34,734 nucleotides of DNA from Gnetum montanum (taxonomy: Eukaryota > Streptophyta > Gnetopsida > Gnetales > Gnetaceae): positions 1,439 to 36,172 of the forward strand of contig MNCI01004360.1 in NCBI GenBank assembly GCA_015680685.1. The letters are read 5' to 3'. A model generated the notes under the pieces. The model was given only the letters and a program-made list of their open reading frames with translations, searched no databases and was not told where the DNA came from. The translations under genes were made by a program, and so were the position numbers. Shown here piece after piece: positions 21,866 to 32,159 of the stretch (the stretch's first letter is position 1; every line of letters starts with the position of its first letter).

Positions 21866-22087
21866 CTAGATATGAGACCCTAACTTGTCAAGCAAATGCT
21901 TCTCAATTTTTGCCCTTTCAGTCATCAGAAAGTCATATTGGTCATACAAATCCTTATCGCCCGCAGACACAGAGAGCTTAGTTTTCCAGCTTATCCCTAT
22001 AGAGGTGTGAGATAGGTATAAATTTGCCTTCCTTCTTGCATACCCAACCATGTACAGCTCTTAATGCAGCACCCAGAGATGCAGAAT
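21866..22087 (-). CDS. XK2: Xylulose kinase last exon with a frameshift
   Basis: Starts DSASLGAALRAVHGWVCKKE and GKFIPISHLYRDKLEN, then hits TAA at 21978-21980. From about 21985 the family C-terminus continues in the next frame as KLSVSAGDKDLYDQYDFLMT to the stop at 21866. The shift falls at an AAAA run, so either a one-base loss in the genome or a homopolymer error would explain it. Confidence 0.88.
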
Positions 22088-22362
22088 CTACAAATATTAA
22101 AAAAATATATGTAACTAATTAATAGCTAGCCCCATTTTGTTGGGTTGGGACAAGGCTAAGATGATTTTAATGATAACTCTAATTAATCATGGAAGCTGTG
22201 AATGTCCTACATTACTAAGTGTGAGAGATTTGTGAGAGATTTACAAATCAACAGTTTCAGAAAGCAAACAAATTCACTGAAATAATGATGACAAGTGGTG
22301 GAATAAACCAGAGGCAGTAACAGTAACATCACAACAATCTATCTCCAAAGATGATCACTTAC

Positions 22363-22537
22363 CAGGCCTCTCCGCAGTAAACACGGAACAGCCAAAAATC
22401 GAAGCCATTAATGAAAGGATCTGCCTATTAGCTGAGGCCCCACCAGTTGTTATTAGGCGTCCCGGAGGTGATGGCATTCCTATCCTGATTATGTGCGACC
22501 GCATCGATAGAAACTGACCTTCAACAAGTGCTCTTAC
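22363..22537 (-). CDS. XK2: Xylulose kinase exon D
   Basis: Encodes VRALVEGQFLSMRSHIIRIG, PSPPGRLITTGGASANRQ and ILSLMASIFGCSVFTAERPG. The TGGASAN segment is part of the FGGY C-terminal signature region that contacts adenosine. The donor is GTAAGT; the split codon G|AT continues as the aspartate of exon E. Confidence 0.92.
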
Positions 22538-22721
22538 CTTATTTTCCGAAAAAGGAGAAAACAAAAACAAGTAAAAACCATAATACAACTAATCCAGCTT
22601 TTATAACTACTGTTATTGAACAAAAACTGAAATATCTTATTAAGGGAAACATGCGATAAACTGGATTTCAGTTTCAGCCACTTCTTTTATCTGAATTGTT
22701 TATATATCACTCTAAGCTGCT

Positions 22722-22760
22722 GGCATTGAACCTGTGACTTGTCAGATGCAAGTCACGGGC
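22722..22760 (-). other. tRNA-like hairpin with a B-box-like motif in an intron
   Basis: On the minus strand GTGACTTG, a 7-base loop and CAAGTCAC form a perfect 8-bp stem. It is followed by AGGTTCAATGCC, one or two changes from the RNA polymerase III B box. No A box, acceptor stem or complete cloverleaf is visible, so this is at most a tRNA or SINE remnant. Confidence 0.3.
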
Positions 22761-22857
22761 ATAACAAGAAGTTTTACCTCAATAATAACACAAGCATGAA
22801 ACTCAAAGAAACAAAACTTTTCGTATCCTTAATCTACAGATTACTCTGAGTTCTCAC

Positions 22858-22946
22858 CTCAGAAGGTGCATCGAATTCAAGGACTTCATTAGCAGCTACA
22901 TCAGCTTCTGAGTAAGTCTCGTAATTTTTAAGCTCAAAACGGTGAA
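22858..22946 (-). CDS. XK2: Xylulose kinase exon C
   Basis: 89 bp, from acceptor AAAGTTGCAG to donor GTGAGAA. It encodes HRFELKNYETYSEADVAANE and VLEFDAPSE. In the family this piece follows the conserved LPPLPVG segment, which is not found upstream here. Confidence 0.85.
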
Positions 22947-23310
22947 CTGCAACTTTAACATGAAGATAGGACACTTTTAAGAAACTAATAAATTGCATGA
23001 TACTCTAATAATTTGACAATGATAATCACTTGTTCCTGATGACAACCTGAACATACATTTTTACCATGTCCATACCTCAAGTGAAGATTGGAATTGCAAT
23101 CTATCGGATAACAAAGTCATAGATTCTCAAATGAGCTATTACATCATTGGCAAATTAGAAGATAAGACATACTGGCATGTTATAGAGAATCCATGAGTTA
23201 ATAAACCACTCCATAATAAAAAGATGCCATATTACCAATTCACATGCTCTGAAACATCCTCAAACTAAACAGGTCAAATGAATCAATTAAAGAAACAACC
23301 CCATGCTTAC

Positions 23311-23399
23311 CTGTCAACAAAATATCTACTTAAGCACCCAGCTACTGCAAATGGTGGGGCTAATGTTCCAAGTTTTTGCTCAAGATTTGGAGCAGTTGC
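23311..23399 (-). CDS. XK2: Xylulose kinase exon B
   Basis: 89 bp, from acceptor TTTACTCAG to donor GTAAGC. It encodes ATAPNLEQKLGTLAPPFAVA and GCLSRYFVD, which follow exon A in the family. It ends after two bases of a codon. The next visible exon begins with the last two bases of a codon, so joining the two directly gives the wrong frame and a stop. Confidence 0.88.
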
Positions 23400-23599
23400 C
23401 TGAGTAAATAATATATTTAATTATTTATAAATTTGCAGCAAGAAGAAAATAACAAGCTGAAAAGTGGCTTAATAAAATGTTAGAAATCATTCTTTTCAAG
23501 AATGAATTTACATGAAGAAATGGAAACTTTATGGTAAACCTTATTTACGAAAAGAACTAATTAAACAACATATTCATTTTCAGGCAAAGTTCAATGCAC

Positions 23600-23788
23600 C
23601 TCAAGGGCTGCTTTAGCCCATGTTCTCTTTCGTAGATCCATCAAATTCATCCCTGCTCCATCGGTTTCGTCAATGGAGGCATAGTCCCCAATCAAAACAG
23701 ATGCCATGAAAGAACTAACAAGAGAGATCCTCTCAGTGTTGTCATAGGCAGCCCTGTTTGTTTGATACAACTTCCTTATCTGAGGGCC
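23600..23788 (-). CDS. XK2: Xylulose kinase exon A (truncated by the N gap)
   Basis: Reads GPQIRKLYQTN, then the TERISLVSSF and GDYASIDETDGAGMNLMDL segments, and ends ...KAALE at a GTGCAT donor. The frame is intact. The true start of the exon lies inside or beyond the run of n's, so the left edge of the protein is unknown. Confidence 0.9.
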
Positions 23789-24258
23789 NNNNNNNNNNNN
23801 NNNNNNNNNNNNNNNNNNNNNNNNNNNNNNNNNNNNNNNNNNNNNNNNNNNNNNNNNNNNNNNNNNNNNNNNNNNNNNNNNNNNNNNNNNNNNNNNNNNN
23901 NNNNNNNNNNNNNNNNNNNNNNNNNNNNNNNNNNNNNNNNNNNNNNNNNNNNNNNNNNNNNNNNNNNNNNNNNNNNNNNNNNNNNNNNNNNNNNNNNNNN
24001 NNNNNNNNNNNNNNNNNNNNNNNNNNNNNNNNNNNNNNNNNNNNNNNNNNNNNNNNNNNNNNNNNNNNNNNNNNNNNNNNNNNNNNNNNNNNNNNNNNNN
24101 NNNNNNNNNNNNNNNNNNNNNNNNNNNNNNNNNNNNNNNNNNNNNNNNNNNNNNNNNNNNNNNNNNNNNNNNNNNNNNNNNNNNNNNNNNNNNNNNNNNN
24201 NNNNNNNNNNNNNNNNNNNNNNNNNNNNNNNNNNNNNNNNNNNNNNNNNNNNNNNNNN
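23789..24258. other. Assembly gap (470 n)
   Basis: The run of unknown bases interrupts the xylulose kinase gene directly at exon A. The sequence on its right side is AT-rich without recognisable kinase exons. Confidence 0.99.
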
Positions 24259-25589
24259 AGATAAAACTAAATAATGATGCCTTTAAGATTGCATAACCTA
24301 ATATTTTTTATTCTGTTTCTCATGTATTTGATGTTTTAGATATATGAAATTATCATAAAAATGTGTGTATATTTCAATATTTTACTTGGAATTGAATCTA
24401 TAAAGTATAAGATGCATGTTACAAGTAGTATGCTTTATTTAAAGTTTTTAAGACGATGTCATTTATATATTTGGGTAGTGCTAATTTAATATTTTCAATT
24501 ATGCAACATGGAAAATTCCTTAAATCATGGTTTTCACTAGAGTCCTCTTAGTAAATATTCTTATATATGAAGTATTAAGTTTCAAGGATTTTAGCCATGT
24601 CTTTAATAAGTTTAGTTAAATGATATCATTGTAGTTTTGTAATATTGGTAATTTGTGTGGAGTTCTTTTTGCCCTCTAATTCGTTATATATTTCATATTT
24701 CATTGTAATGTGACTTTCCATAGATATGCTATTATTGTTTTTCTTCCTCTAGGCTCTTAAATTACAAGCATTCAAGAACTCTCATCTCATTTGAAATCAC
24801 AATTTCTTTAAAGTTTGTCATGATGTATTCATATGAATTTATTTAATATTAAAGTTTGGTTATGTTTTAGGATCCATAAAATACAATGTGTCATAATTAT
24901 TTTGTGATAGTTGACTTAGTTAAACATATGGTTTACCGGTCCTAAAACAGTGAGGTAGTGTCAATCTCTATTTACTTGTTTACCGCAAGTTAAGATTTGT
25001 TTAGCTTCTTAGGGACTGTTATCTTCAATTCAAGTTTCACTAAAGGGGGTATCTCATGGCTCAGTCATGAAATCCCTTCACGAGGGAGGTCGTAAACAGT
25101 GGGTTTGGGCTTAAAAAGAATTCCACCAAAGGTAAGGTAGATGTGATCGTAGCTTCCTACTTAAGAACCTTCAAATTATAGCGTACACAATAATGAACAT
25201 TAAGGATGGAAGAATCAAAGAATATCTCCAAAAATAAATTAAAATAACTCGGATTTGAGAAAATAAAATCATATAATGCTATTGATGATATTGTTTGTCA
25301 TGGAAACGCCATGCACCAATGGGAACACATCATTTGCATAGCAAGGAAAGTCAATGAAGATGGAAAGTCACGCTATGATTCCACATCCATGGGTGATGTA
25401 CTGACCTAAATCGTCGATGTAAGGCTGGAAGGGAAACAAACACCAAGAGATCATTGGGCAGACACAGCTGACCCTACCTTTGCCTGAGGGCAAGCTGGAA
25501 AAGTAAACAAAGGCAGAGTGCCTTGGATGGTTTGCACACAAATCAACCAAGGACTTCCCAAGCGTAAGCTATGGCTAGTGCTGGGGTTA
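24259..25589. other. AT-rich DNA right of the gap, no gene seen
   Basis: If the xylulose kinase continued here, exons for its N-terminal half should appear on the minus strand. I recognise none. They may lie inside long introns further away, inside the gap, or be lost. Confidence 0.5.
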
Positions 25590-26001
25590 TCGTAAATGGG
25601 ATGTAAACGGAATGGAAACAACAATACAAAATGTAAACAGAGCGTAAGAAATTATAAATAAAGCATAAACAGAGCTATATTGTAAACAAATCATAAACTG
25701 AAGTAAATAATGTAAATGGAAGGCAATAATGAGATTGTATTATATTGTTTTTTAAAAAATGTGCACCAGTCAAAGCGTAGTTGCACACGTGTGGGTGGCA
25801 AGTCAAACGCCTAGCCTCGGGATGATATGACGCGATGATGCAATGATGTGATGTGATGAACGTGAGAAATGCATAGATGCCAACAGTCAGGTGTGCCGAG
25901 TGCCCAAGGATTGCAGGTTCTGTTCTCTCTCAGAATTGCCAATCTCTCCAATTTTTCCCTCCCAATTTTTTTTGCCTCCCAATTTATGTGAATTGATAAG
26001 G

Positions 26002-26009
26002 TATTTATA
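26002..26009 (-). promoter_or_regulatory. TATA box in the probable LTR
   Basis: TATAAATA on the minus strand, preceded by GGCCCAACCC and followed by CCTTATCAATTC. It is the only well-placed core promoter candidate for the minus-strand gag-protease transcript family. Confidence 0.45.
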
Positions 26010-26098
26010 GGGTTGGGCCAAGCTTGGGCACGAAATCCAAAAATGGAATCAATAGCTGTGAGATGAAGGGAAAGCAGATCTAGTGACATGTGTCCCAT

Positions 26099-26255
26099 GG
26101 ATAGTTGGCACGGGTTGGATGTGTGCTGGATAGTTGGCACAAGTTGGATGTGTGTTGGATAGTTGCATTCTTTGACCAGGTTCAACGTATCTGTGTTGGA
26201 TAGTTGGGCACGAGTTGGATGTGTGTTGGCAAGCTACATTCTTGACCAGGTACAT
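26099..26255. repeat. 29-bp repeat cluster
   Basis: GGATAGTTGGCACGGGTTGG and the following ATGTGTGCT recur with small changes at 26099, 26128 and about 26200. Between them, blocks with CATTCTTTGACCAGG occur at about 26167 and 26230. The cluster lies just upstream of the minus-strand TATA box. Confidence 0.85.
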
Positions 26256-26375
26256 TGCATTTTACAATTTATGGATTATTCAAGCCCATGAAAGTACATT
26301 TAATTTAGATCATGAGGGCTTAACATGCCCACAAATGGGGATTTATAATGAAATGTACAATAAGAGAAATTTGAC

Positions 26376-26965
26376 TGACCAGCGTGACCTGTAGTGTGAC
26401 CTCCAAAACTTGCAGTTTTGAGCTGAAATCTGAAATTTCTGAAGGCTGGGACCCATAGTTATCAATAGTGAACCCTAAGGATGACTTACACCCTTAAAAT
26501 CAAGTCATTTTGGCTCACTTTTGGGGCTCTAAAAGTTGGTGACGCTAATCCTTACGCTGTGCAATGTCTGAAAAAGTAACCCCAGCGTCACCAAGTCAAA
26601 ATGGCATATTTGAGGCCCAAATCTTGATTTTCTGGAGGCTGGGAGTTGTTGGGGACCTTGGTGAAGGTTATGGGGGGTCCTTGTGCTAGAATTCGGCTTT
26701 TTTTGACTCAATTTCAGGGCTCCAAAAGTTGGTGACGCTGATCCTTACGTTGTGCAGCGTCTAAAAAAGTAACCAAAGTTTACTTAGCCAAAATCTAACA
26801 TTTTGAACCTAAAACATTTGATTCTGGATGCTGGAAGTTTGTGTAGTCACTTGTGGGCCCCAAGGGGACCTTACCTATTGAATCATGGGCCATCGGGGGT
26901 TGTTTTGGTGGCCTCCAAGTTTGGTCATGCTATACTCATGTTGGGAAGCAGCATGACTTAGCTTG
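26376..26965. repeat. About 192-bp tandem array, three diverged copies
   Basis: GAAGGCTGGG at 26441, GGAGGCTGGG at 26634 and GGATGCTGGA at 26825 mark equivalent points 193 and 191 bp apart. The block AAAAGTTGGTGACGCT, then ATCCTTACG and GTGCA, recurs at about 26530 and 26722, with a weaker third form near 26915. This is consistent with U3-type repeats of an LTR. Confidence 0.85.
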
Positions 26966-27540
26966 ATTTTTGTCTAAAAGTGTTAGGCCAAAATTAGTCG
27001 TGTTTCATTGGCCCCTCTTTCTTGACATCTGGAGGAATTCACCCGAGAGGCATCGACAAAGAAGTGCAAACACCATGAACAAAAAAGCATCAAACATTAA
27101 CCATCAGCCCTTGGCTAGATGTCATTGCACCATTTTCAAAAGTACATGGGATTAAGGAAATGTGGTTCAAGATGCAAGGGAATCGGTTGTAACCAAGGAA
27201 GCTAGGATGTTAAGGACTATGATTGCTATTGGAATTTTTGGGAGAGGAATGATCTCTTGTGCATAAGTCATGTCATTGGTCCTTGTCAACAACTGGGTTT
27301 TCAGTAGACTCGAAACCAAGACATAGGAGGTGCATTCTTTGGAGAAACGGGACACTTATAAAGTATTTGTGGGGCCCGTTGTAAACAACCAAAGCCCCGC
27401 GATGATGTGTAACATGGTTTCTTTGAGACACGAATGTAACTTATTTTTCAAGACAACTACCTTCTTGCCTAGGGCATGTATGAGAATAGCCAATAGTCTT
27501 TTCTTTATGATGTCAATGGGGTCATGAAAACCTTTTTTGT

Positions 27541-27640
27541 GCATTTTTCTCTTTGACCTTTTTTTTCTTTTCTTGTTTTCCTTTATTTTTGTTTTCTTTT
27601 GTCTTTCTTTTTCTTTTATTTTTCTTTTTCTCTTTGGTAT
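27541..27640 (-). promoter_or_regulatory. Long polypurine tract (minus strand)
   Basis: The plus strand is almost purely C and T with a strong T bias over about 100 bases. On the minus strand this is a long A/G tract, a candidate primer site before a 3' LTR, although simple-sequence drift is also possible. Confidence 0.4.
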
Positions 27641-28653
27641 TTTTAAAAGATCTTGCTTTTAATGCTATGCTAGTGTTTGAGCGTTTGCATTTTATGTCAT
27701 GCATTGTGTACTATGTTTTGTGTTGCAACTGCTTAGGGAGTTACAATGTGCAATAGTGTATCAAGAGTTTTGAGATGAGTGGAATGTATCAAGGGGGGTG
27801 TAATTGAATAGGCTAAGGGGAGAATTATGGGGAATAAGGAATGTATCAGGAGTCGGGAATGTACTTATGAACGGATTGATTAACCCAGTCGCATGCGTTA
27901 GGAAAAATATGATACCTTGTCATCATGATGAAGTGCGTCTATGCACGAATGCCTTGGAAGTGTCATCCTGCAAACACAACTCCAAGAAGACAAGAAAATC
28001 ACAAATGAAATAGTCAGCTAAACACTTTAAACAAGGAGATGGAGTCACCACGTGCAATTTTCAAAGTAGACGGAATCATAAACAACATCAGTTTCATTAG
28101 GGTCCATGAGATGAATCATGCAACAAGTCTTTGTGGAACATGAACAGCTGATTGTAGAGACACATCTTTTTAAATTTTTCCTGGTCGTCGATGATGTCAC
28201 CAGTTTATAGTCTTAGTGGACTCTGGATGCTAGTTTCATGTTATAACAAACAGATGTAGTAGTTTAGTGTCATATCGAATAGAACTCTGTGGTATCAGTT
28301 TTAAGTCATGATGCCAGGACTATTTTGTGGTATCAGTTTTAAGTCATGATGCCACAACTAATGCTTACCTTGCTTGTGTAAAGTGTGATGCTGTATGCAT
28401 GGTCATGATATGTGCCTGTGAGATCCTGCAAAAACCAACTAAGAAGAAAACAACATCAAGTGACACCTGTCGTACATAGAGTTAGAATGTATGAATGAAA
28501 GAAAAGCAATGCAAAAAGTGATAGTTTTAGACTGTTCTGGGCTGTATGCTAGTTTAAGGCCTTTTTGGGCCATGTGTTTTTGTAGTTTTATGTTTTTTAA
28601 ATGCACTATGTGAACTAAGTTGACGAATGTGTAAACAAAGCAAAATGCGTGAT
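27641..28653. other. Non-coding stretch downstream of the protease
   Basis: Reverse transcriptase, RNase H and integrase would be expected here on the minus strand in a complete gypsy element. None of their motifs is visible. A 37-bp tandem duplication (GTGGTATCAGTTTTAAGTCA and ATGCCA) lies at about 28289 and 28326. Confidence 0.6.
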
Positions 28654-31600
28654 CTAAGTGAGCGAGAAAAATGCAAACGCATAGGCTAGTGCAATGTAAA
28701 CAAAAGTCAAAAATGCATGGCAAGCAGAGGCAAAGGGTGGGTAGGCACCCACCACATTTTTGGCCAAGGGAAAGTCTTGGTCATGTAGTTGCTTCCTAAT
28801 TGGGTATGGATTAGGAAGTGTGCAAGGCTTAGGATCCTCTGGGAAGCTATTGGCTTCAACCACTCGTTCGGGTGTGTTAGCCTTAGGTGTTGCATTGGTT
28901 GTTATAGGTGTACCACCAAGAAACTCTTCTTCTAAAACTTGCGCCATGTCTATGTCATGGATAGTCGAAGAAGAAGTGTTATCACCATGGATGATAACTT
29001 GACCACCTTCATATGGAAGGTGGATTTCTTGGTGGATGGAAGAGGAGATGGCCCTTAGTTGAGCTAGCCAAGGCCTGCCTAGAATCATGTTGAAACCTGG
29101 CATCTCCTCTATGACAGTGAAATCTGCACTAGTGGGAAATTGCTCTCCTGCTACAAAGGCTAAGTTGATTGTACCCTTGACTGTCACATGTGATCCATTG
29201 AAGGATTTTAGACATGTGGTTTTGTTTGGCCTGATTTCATCTACCAGGCCTAGCTTGTCGATGATGGAGTACATGACTATGTTCGTTGTTGCACCATCGT
29301 CAACATGCACTCTGCAGATGGTGCACTACCCAACACGAATGCTAATGGAGAATGGAGCTGTAGTGACTTCCCCTCATTTGGGGTTGACTTTAACTGCATC
29401 TTCACAAAAGGCTAAGGTTGTTGAACCCAATTCTTGTGGTGTGGGAGGCAACATTGTTGCACAGATGGATGCCTCATTTGCAGGGATGTCCTCCATAATA
29501 GAAATGGAGGCGAAGACCTAGGTCAATGCTTGGCAGTGATCAGGTGAGGTCCTGACCAGATCGTATAAGCTAAATGTTGTGTTCTTTTGCTTGAGTGTTT
29601 GCTTTACCTAGGTTAGTGTAGCTACGAATTGCTTGTCATTAGCCATTGTGTTGGCTTTGACTTCCTTCGTGAAGCTTGAGAGACAGACCTCTCGGGAGGA
29701 GGACTTACACTTGGTTTGCTTGGGGGTAGGGGCCCCAGTGTTCAGTTGTTGTTTGCTAGTTGTGGCTTTTGCTTCGGCCATGGGAGTTACGAGGTGCTTG
29801 TTTGTCCTCTTGCATTCTCATTTGGTGGGCCTACCGAGGTTGCTAGTGGGGTCAACCCTTGAAGGAGGAGGGATTGAGATGTTTCTCACTATTGGGCTTC
29901 GGGTAGGTAAGGGGCCATCACGTTGTGGCACCTTGATGACAAAAGGTTGCTTAGCGATTTTTGTTGCTGCTTCATGCCAGTTTAACGTCTTAGCGGATGA
30001 GTCATGCCAGTTTAACATGTTAGCGGATGAACGTTGTGGAGCCTTGACCACAAAGGGTGTTGTAGGTGCCTAGGGTGGCACCTTGATAACAAAGGGAGGC
30101 TTCTTGTTTGTGGAAGCTGGGGGAATCCTTGCATTGCTAGGAGGCACATGGATCACAAAAGGTTTTTGCACAAGTTTGGGCTTGCCACCTATGCTAATTG
30201 AGTTTATGACATAGGAGGCATCATCTATGTTGGATTGCCTTGTCATGTCAATCACTAGTTGGCCTTGTTTTATCATTCCATGCAGGTCATCTTGCAAGGC
30301 ATGATAGTTGTTTGTACTATGACCAGCCATTTGATGGTAATGACAGTATTGATCCAATTTAAAATGTTGTGGGACCGAGGGCTCATTTGGTATTGCTAAG
30401 GTGGGGTTCCTTAGTAGCTTGCAGTACCTATCATGTTTTTGGTGGGTAATCTTCGATACGTGTTTGTGTTGGATTTGCCCGACTTTCAAGAGTTGCTCTA
30501 ATAGTTGAGAGGGTTGCATCGGTAGTGGTGTATACTTTGAGCGGCCCTTGCACTGAAAGTTGGGCTTTAGGGTGGCCCGTATCGATGTAGGTGAGGTGGC
30601 AAAGTTGGTAGCTTTGTTAGCTGGGGCTTTAGGTTGCTTAGCTTTTAGGCCCCAGTTGGTTGCTTTTGTGATTGCGGCTACTTTTCCCTCGGTTGTGTTT
30701 TTCTTGCAAGTATGTTGATTTTCGTAGGCCACATAAGTTGGGTCATTGCTTGATTGTGTCGCCTCTTCTATGTCTTTAATTTATACAAATGCTTGACTCA
30801 AAGTACGGGGTTTTAGATAATAAAGCTATGATTTAATGAAGTCGTTTGCGGCCGTCTTAAGGATGGTAAGCAGATATGTTTTAGGAATAGGTTCATGAAG
30901 TTCATTCAGGGCGTTGCTCCATCTTTGGATAAACTTTTGTGCTGGCTCTAAAGGTGCTTGTTTAATTTGAATCAAGCTATCTAATGTGGCTTTAGGTTTC
31001 AGATTGTATTTAAAATAGGTGACAAACTGGTGTAATAAATCTTCCAAAGAAGATATAGAGCTACGGGGTAAGGCTCGGTACCATTCTAAGGCTCTTCCTG
31101 TTAAGGACATTGCAAACACTCGCAGAATTACATGGGGCCATGCTTGAAGTAAAAGACATTCGGTTCTAAATGTCACTAGGTGGGCATCTGGGTCTCCTTC
31201 TCCATTGTACTTGGTCAACTGAGGTAACGAGACTCCCTTTGGCAAGGTTAAGAGTGGAACTGAGGGGTCAATTGGGTCATCTTGATAGAGATCTAGTACT
31301 TTGACTTCCTCATTGTTCAAAGTTTTAATTCCTCTACCAAGGGAGTGCATCATTTTTTTTGTGTCTACCCATTCTTGGGCGGTAGGCAAACCAGTGGATT
31401 GAGTGGATTGTGGATGATAATGATTTAATTGTTGCATTGTTTGTGGAAAGAAAGGTTGTTGGGCTAACATTTGTTGTGGTGGGATGGTATTCGGAACTGA
31501 GACTACTGGTGGAACCCACTGCCCAACCATAGGTTGTGAGGTAATACCCTAAACGTATTGGGTTGGAGTAATTAATGGTGCTCCGTGGATATGCACCTGA

Positions 31601-31974
31601 GGTATGTAATGGATGGATGTGGAAGCTGGTATGACCGATGGCATTCCAATTACTTGAGGTTGAAAGATTGACCCTATGTTGGTTTGGGGGAGTTGTTGGA
31701 ACTGTACTTGTGGAGGAATGATGGAAGTGGATGCATCAGAGTGAATGTTATTGAGCATGGAGAAGATAGGAATGGAATGGGAAACAGGTGCTCGAGTGTT
31801 TGCGGATGAAGGAAGAAACACAGTTTCTTCCAAGAAAGGATGGAATAACGGGTTTCTGTGGGCATGGGGGCTAACGGTATGATAGGAATCTCCATGTTCA
31901 GATTAGGTTGCAAAAACATCTTCCTCATCTTGAGGCTCTATTGGCAGTAGCTATAAGGCTTGACTTCTAGCCAT
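28654..31974 (-). pseudogene. Gag-protease frame of a gypsy-type retroelement, no polymerase
   Basis: One frame of about 1,106 codons runs from ATG at 31974 (MARSQAL) to 28654 without any frameshift, but with eleven in-frame stops. The N-terminal third is rich in P, Q, S and T. At about residues 235-385 lies a retrotransposon gag core (LPQLTKYNGEGDPDAHL, LTGRALEWYRALP, FVTYFK). At about 545-565 lies a degraded knuckle (YCHYHQMAGHSTNNYHAL, last Cys lost). At about 600-680 there are repeated PFVIKVP-like motifs. At about 888-975 lies a retropepsin (VDDGATTNIV, where the family has a DGS/DSG-type site, and NMILGRPWLAQL). The family's gag forms particles and its protease matures them. A hydrophobic tail follows instead of a reverse transcriptase, so the element was either 3'-deleted or a non-autonomous gag-protease type. 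Confidence 0.88.
29972..30031. repeat. 30-bp tandem duplication in the gag-protease frame
   Basis: TCATGCCAGTTTAAC begins units at 29972 and 30002. They encode LNWHDSSAKT and LNWHEAATKI on the minus strand. The period is ten codons, so the frame is kept. Confidence 0.88.
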
Positions 31975-32159
31975 AAGAAGCTATGATTTTTTTGCTCCTT
32001 TCTCAAGAGTCGTGGCCGTTGGACGAGGGTTTCAGAGTGGAATTTCGTCAATCTGCGTGGGCAGATGAAACAGTGGCTTCTATCTATATGATTTGAGATG
32101 GTTCAGGATCATCTATCTATCTCTCCTAAATATGAGTTCTAGAGCGACAAAAATTTCTT
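31975..32159. other. Boundary between the gypsy element and the LINE
   Basis: The leader of the minus-strand gag ORF (CTTGAGAAAGGAGC before the ATG) and the start of the plus-strand LINE face each other here. I see no LTR copy or primer-binding site for a tRNA on the minus strand, so the LINE may have inserted into the leader and removed or displaced the 5' LTR. Confidence 0.4.

Larger units (their letters stand above)
21866..23788 (-). pseudogene. XK2: Xylulose kinase (cytosolic plant type), partial and broken
   Basis: Five minus-strand exons with proper GT-AG edges encode the C-terminal half of a plant xylulose kinase: 23600 to at least 23788, 23311-23399, 22858-22946, 22363-22537 and 21866-22087. 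This FGGY-family enzyme phosphorylates D-xylulose to xylulose 5-phosphate with ATP, feeding the pentose phosphate pathway. Recognisable segments are TERISLVSSFMAS, VLIGDYASIDETDGAGMNLM, VEGQFLSMRSH, TTGGASANRQILSL, IFGCSVFTAERP and DSASLGAALRAVHGW. The 5' half is missing at the N gap. About one hundred central residues, including the family's WSGDNP and LGTSDT nucleotide-site segments, are absent between 22946 and 23311. The last exon has a frameshift. It is a pseudogene unless misassembly has dropped exons. Confidence 0.88.
25590..27540 (-). mobile_element. Probable 3' LTR region of the gag-protease element
   Basis: The call rests on position and composition, not on a matched LTR pair. The region lies downstream (minus strand) of the gag-protease frame. 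It is separated from it by a polypyrimidine tract (27541-27640) that would be a purine tract on the element's coding strand. It contains a minus-strand TATA box (26002-26009) preceded by tandem repeats, as in a U3 region. I could not define TG...CA ends, and no second copy is visible right of 31974, where the LINE begins. Confidence 0.35.

Noticed and set aside
23015-23050. Possible residue of the missing kinase exon (minus strand L-S-S-G-T-S-D after TTCAG).
   Set aside because: Only seven residues resemble the family's LGTSDT segment, the flanks do not match, and no donor or frame supports an exon. Chance similarity is more likely.
23758-24274. Long open frames over the gap.
   Set aside because: They consist almost only of n.
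25811-26185. 124-codon minus-strand frame.
   Set aside because: It lies over the 29-bp repeat cluster and the TATA box; the periodic peptide comes from the repeats.
29087-30073. Two plus-strand frames of about 145 codons.
   Set aside because: They are antisense to the gag-protease frame, which has clear domains; the plus-strand peptides have none.
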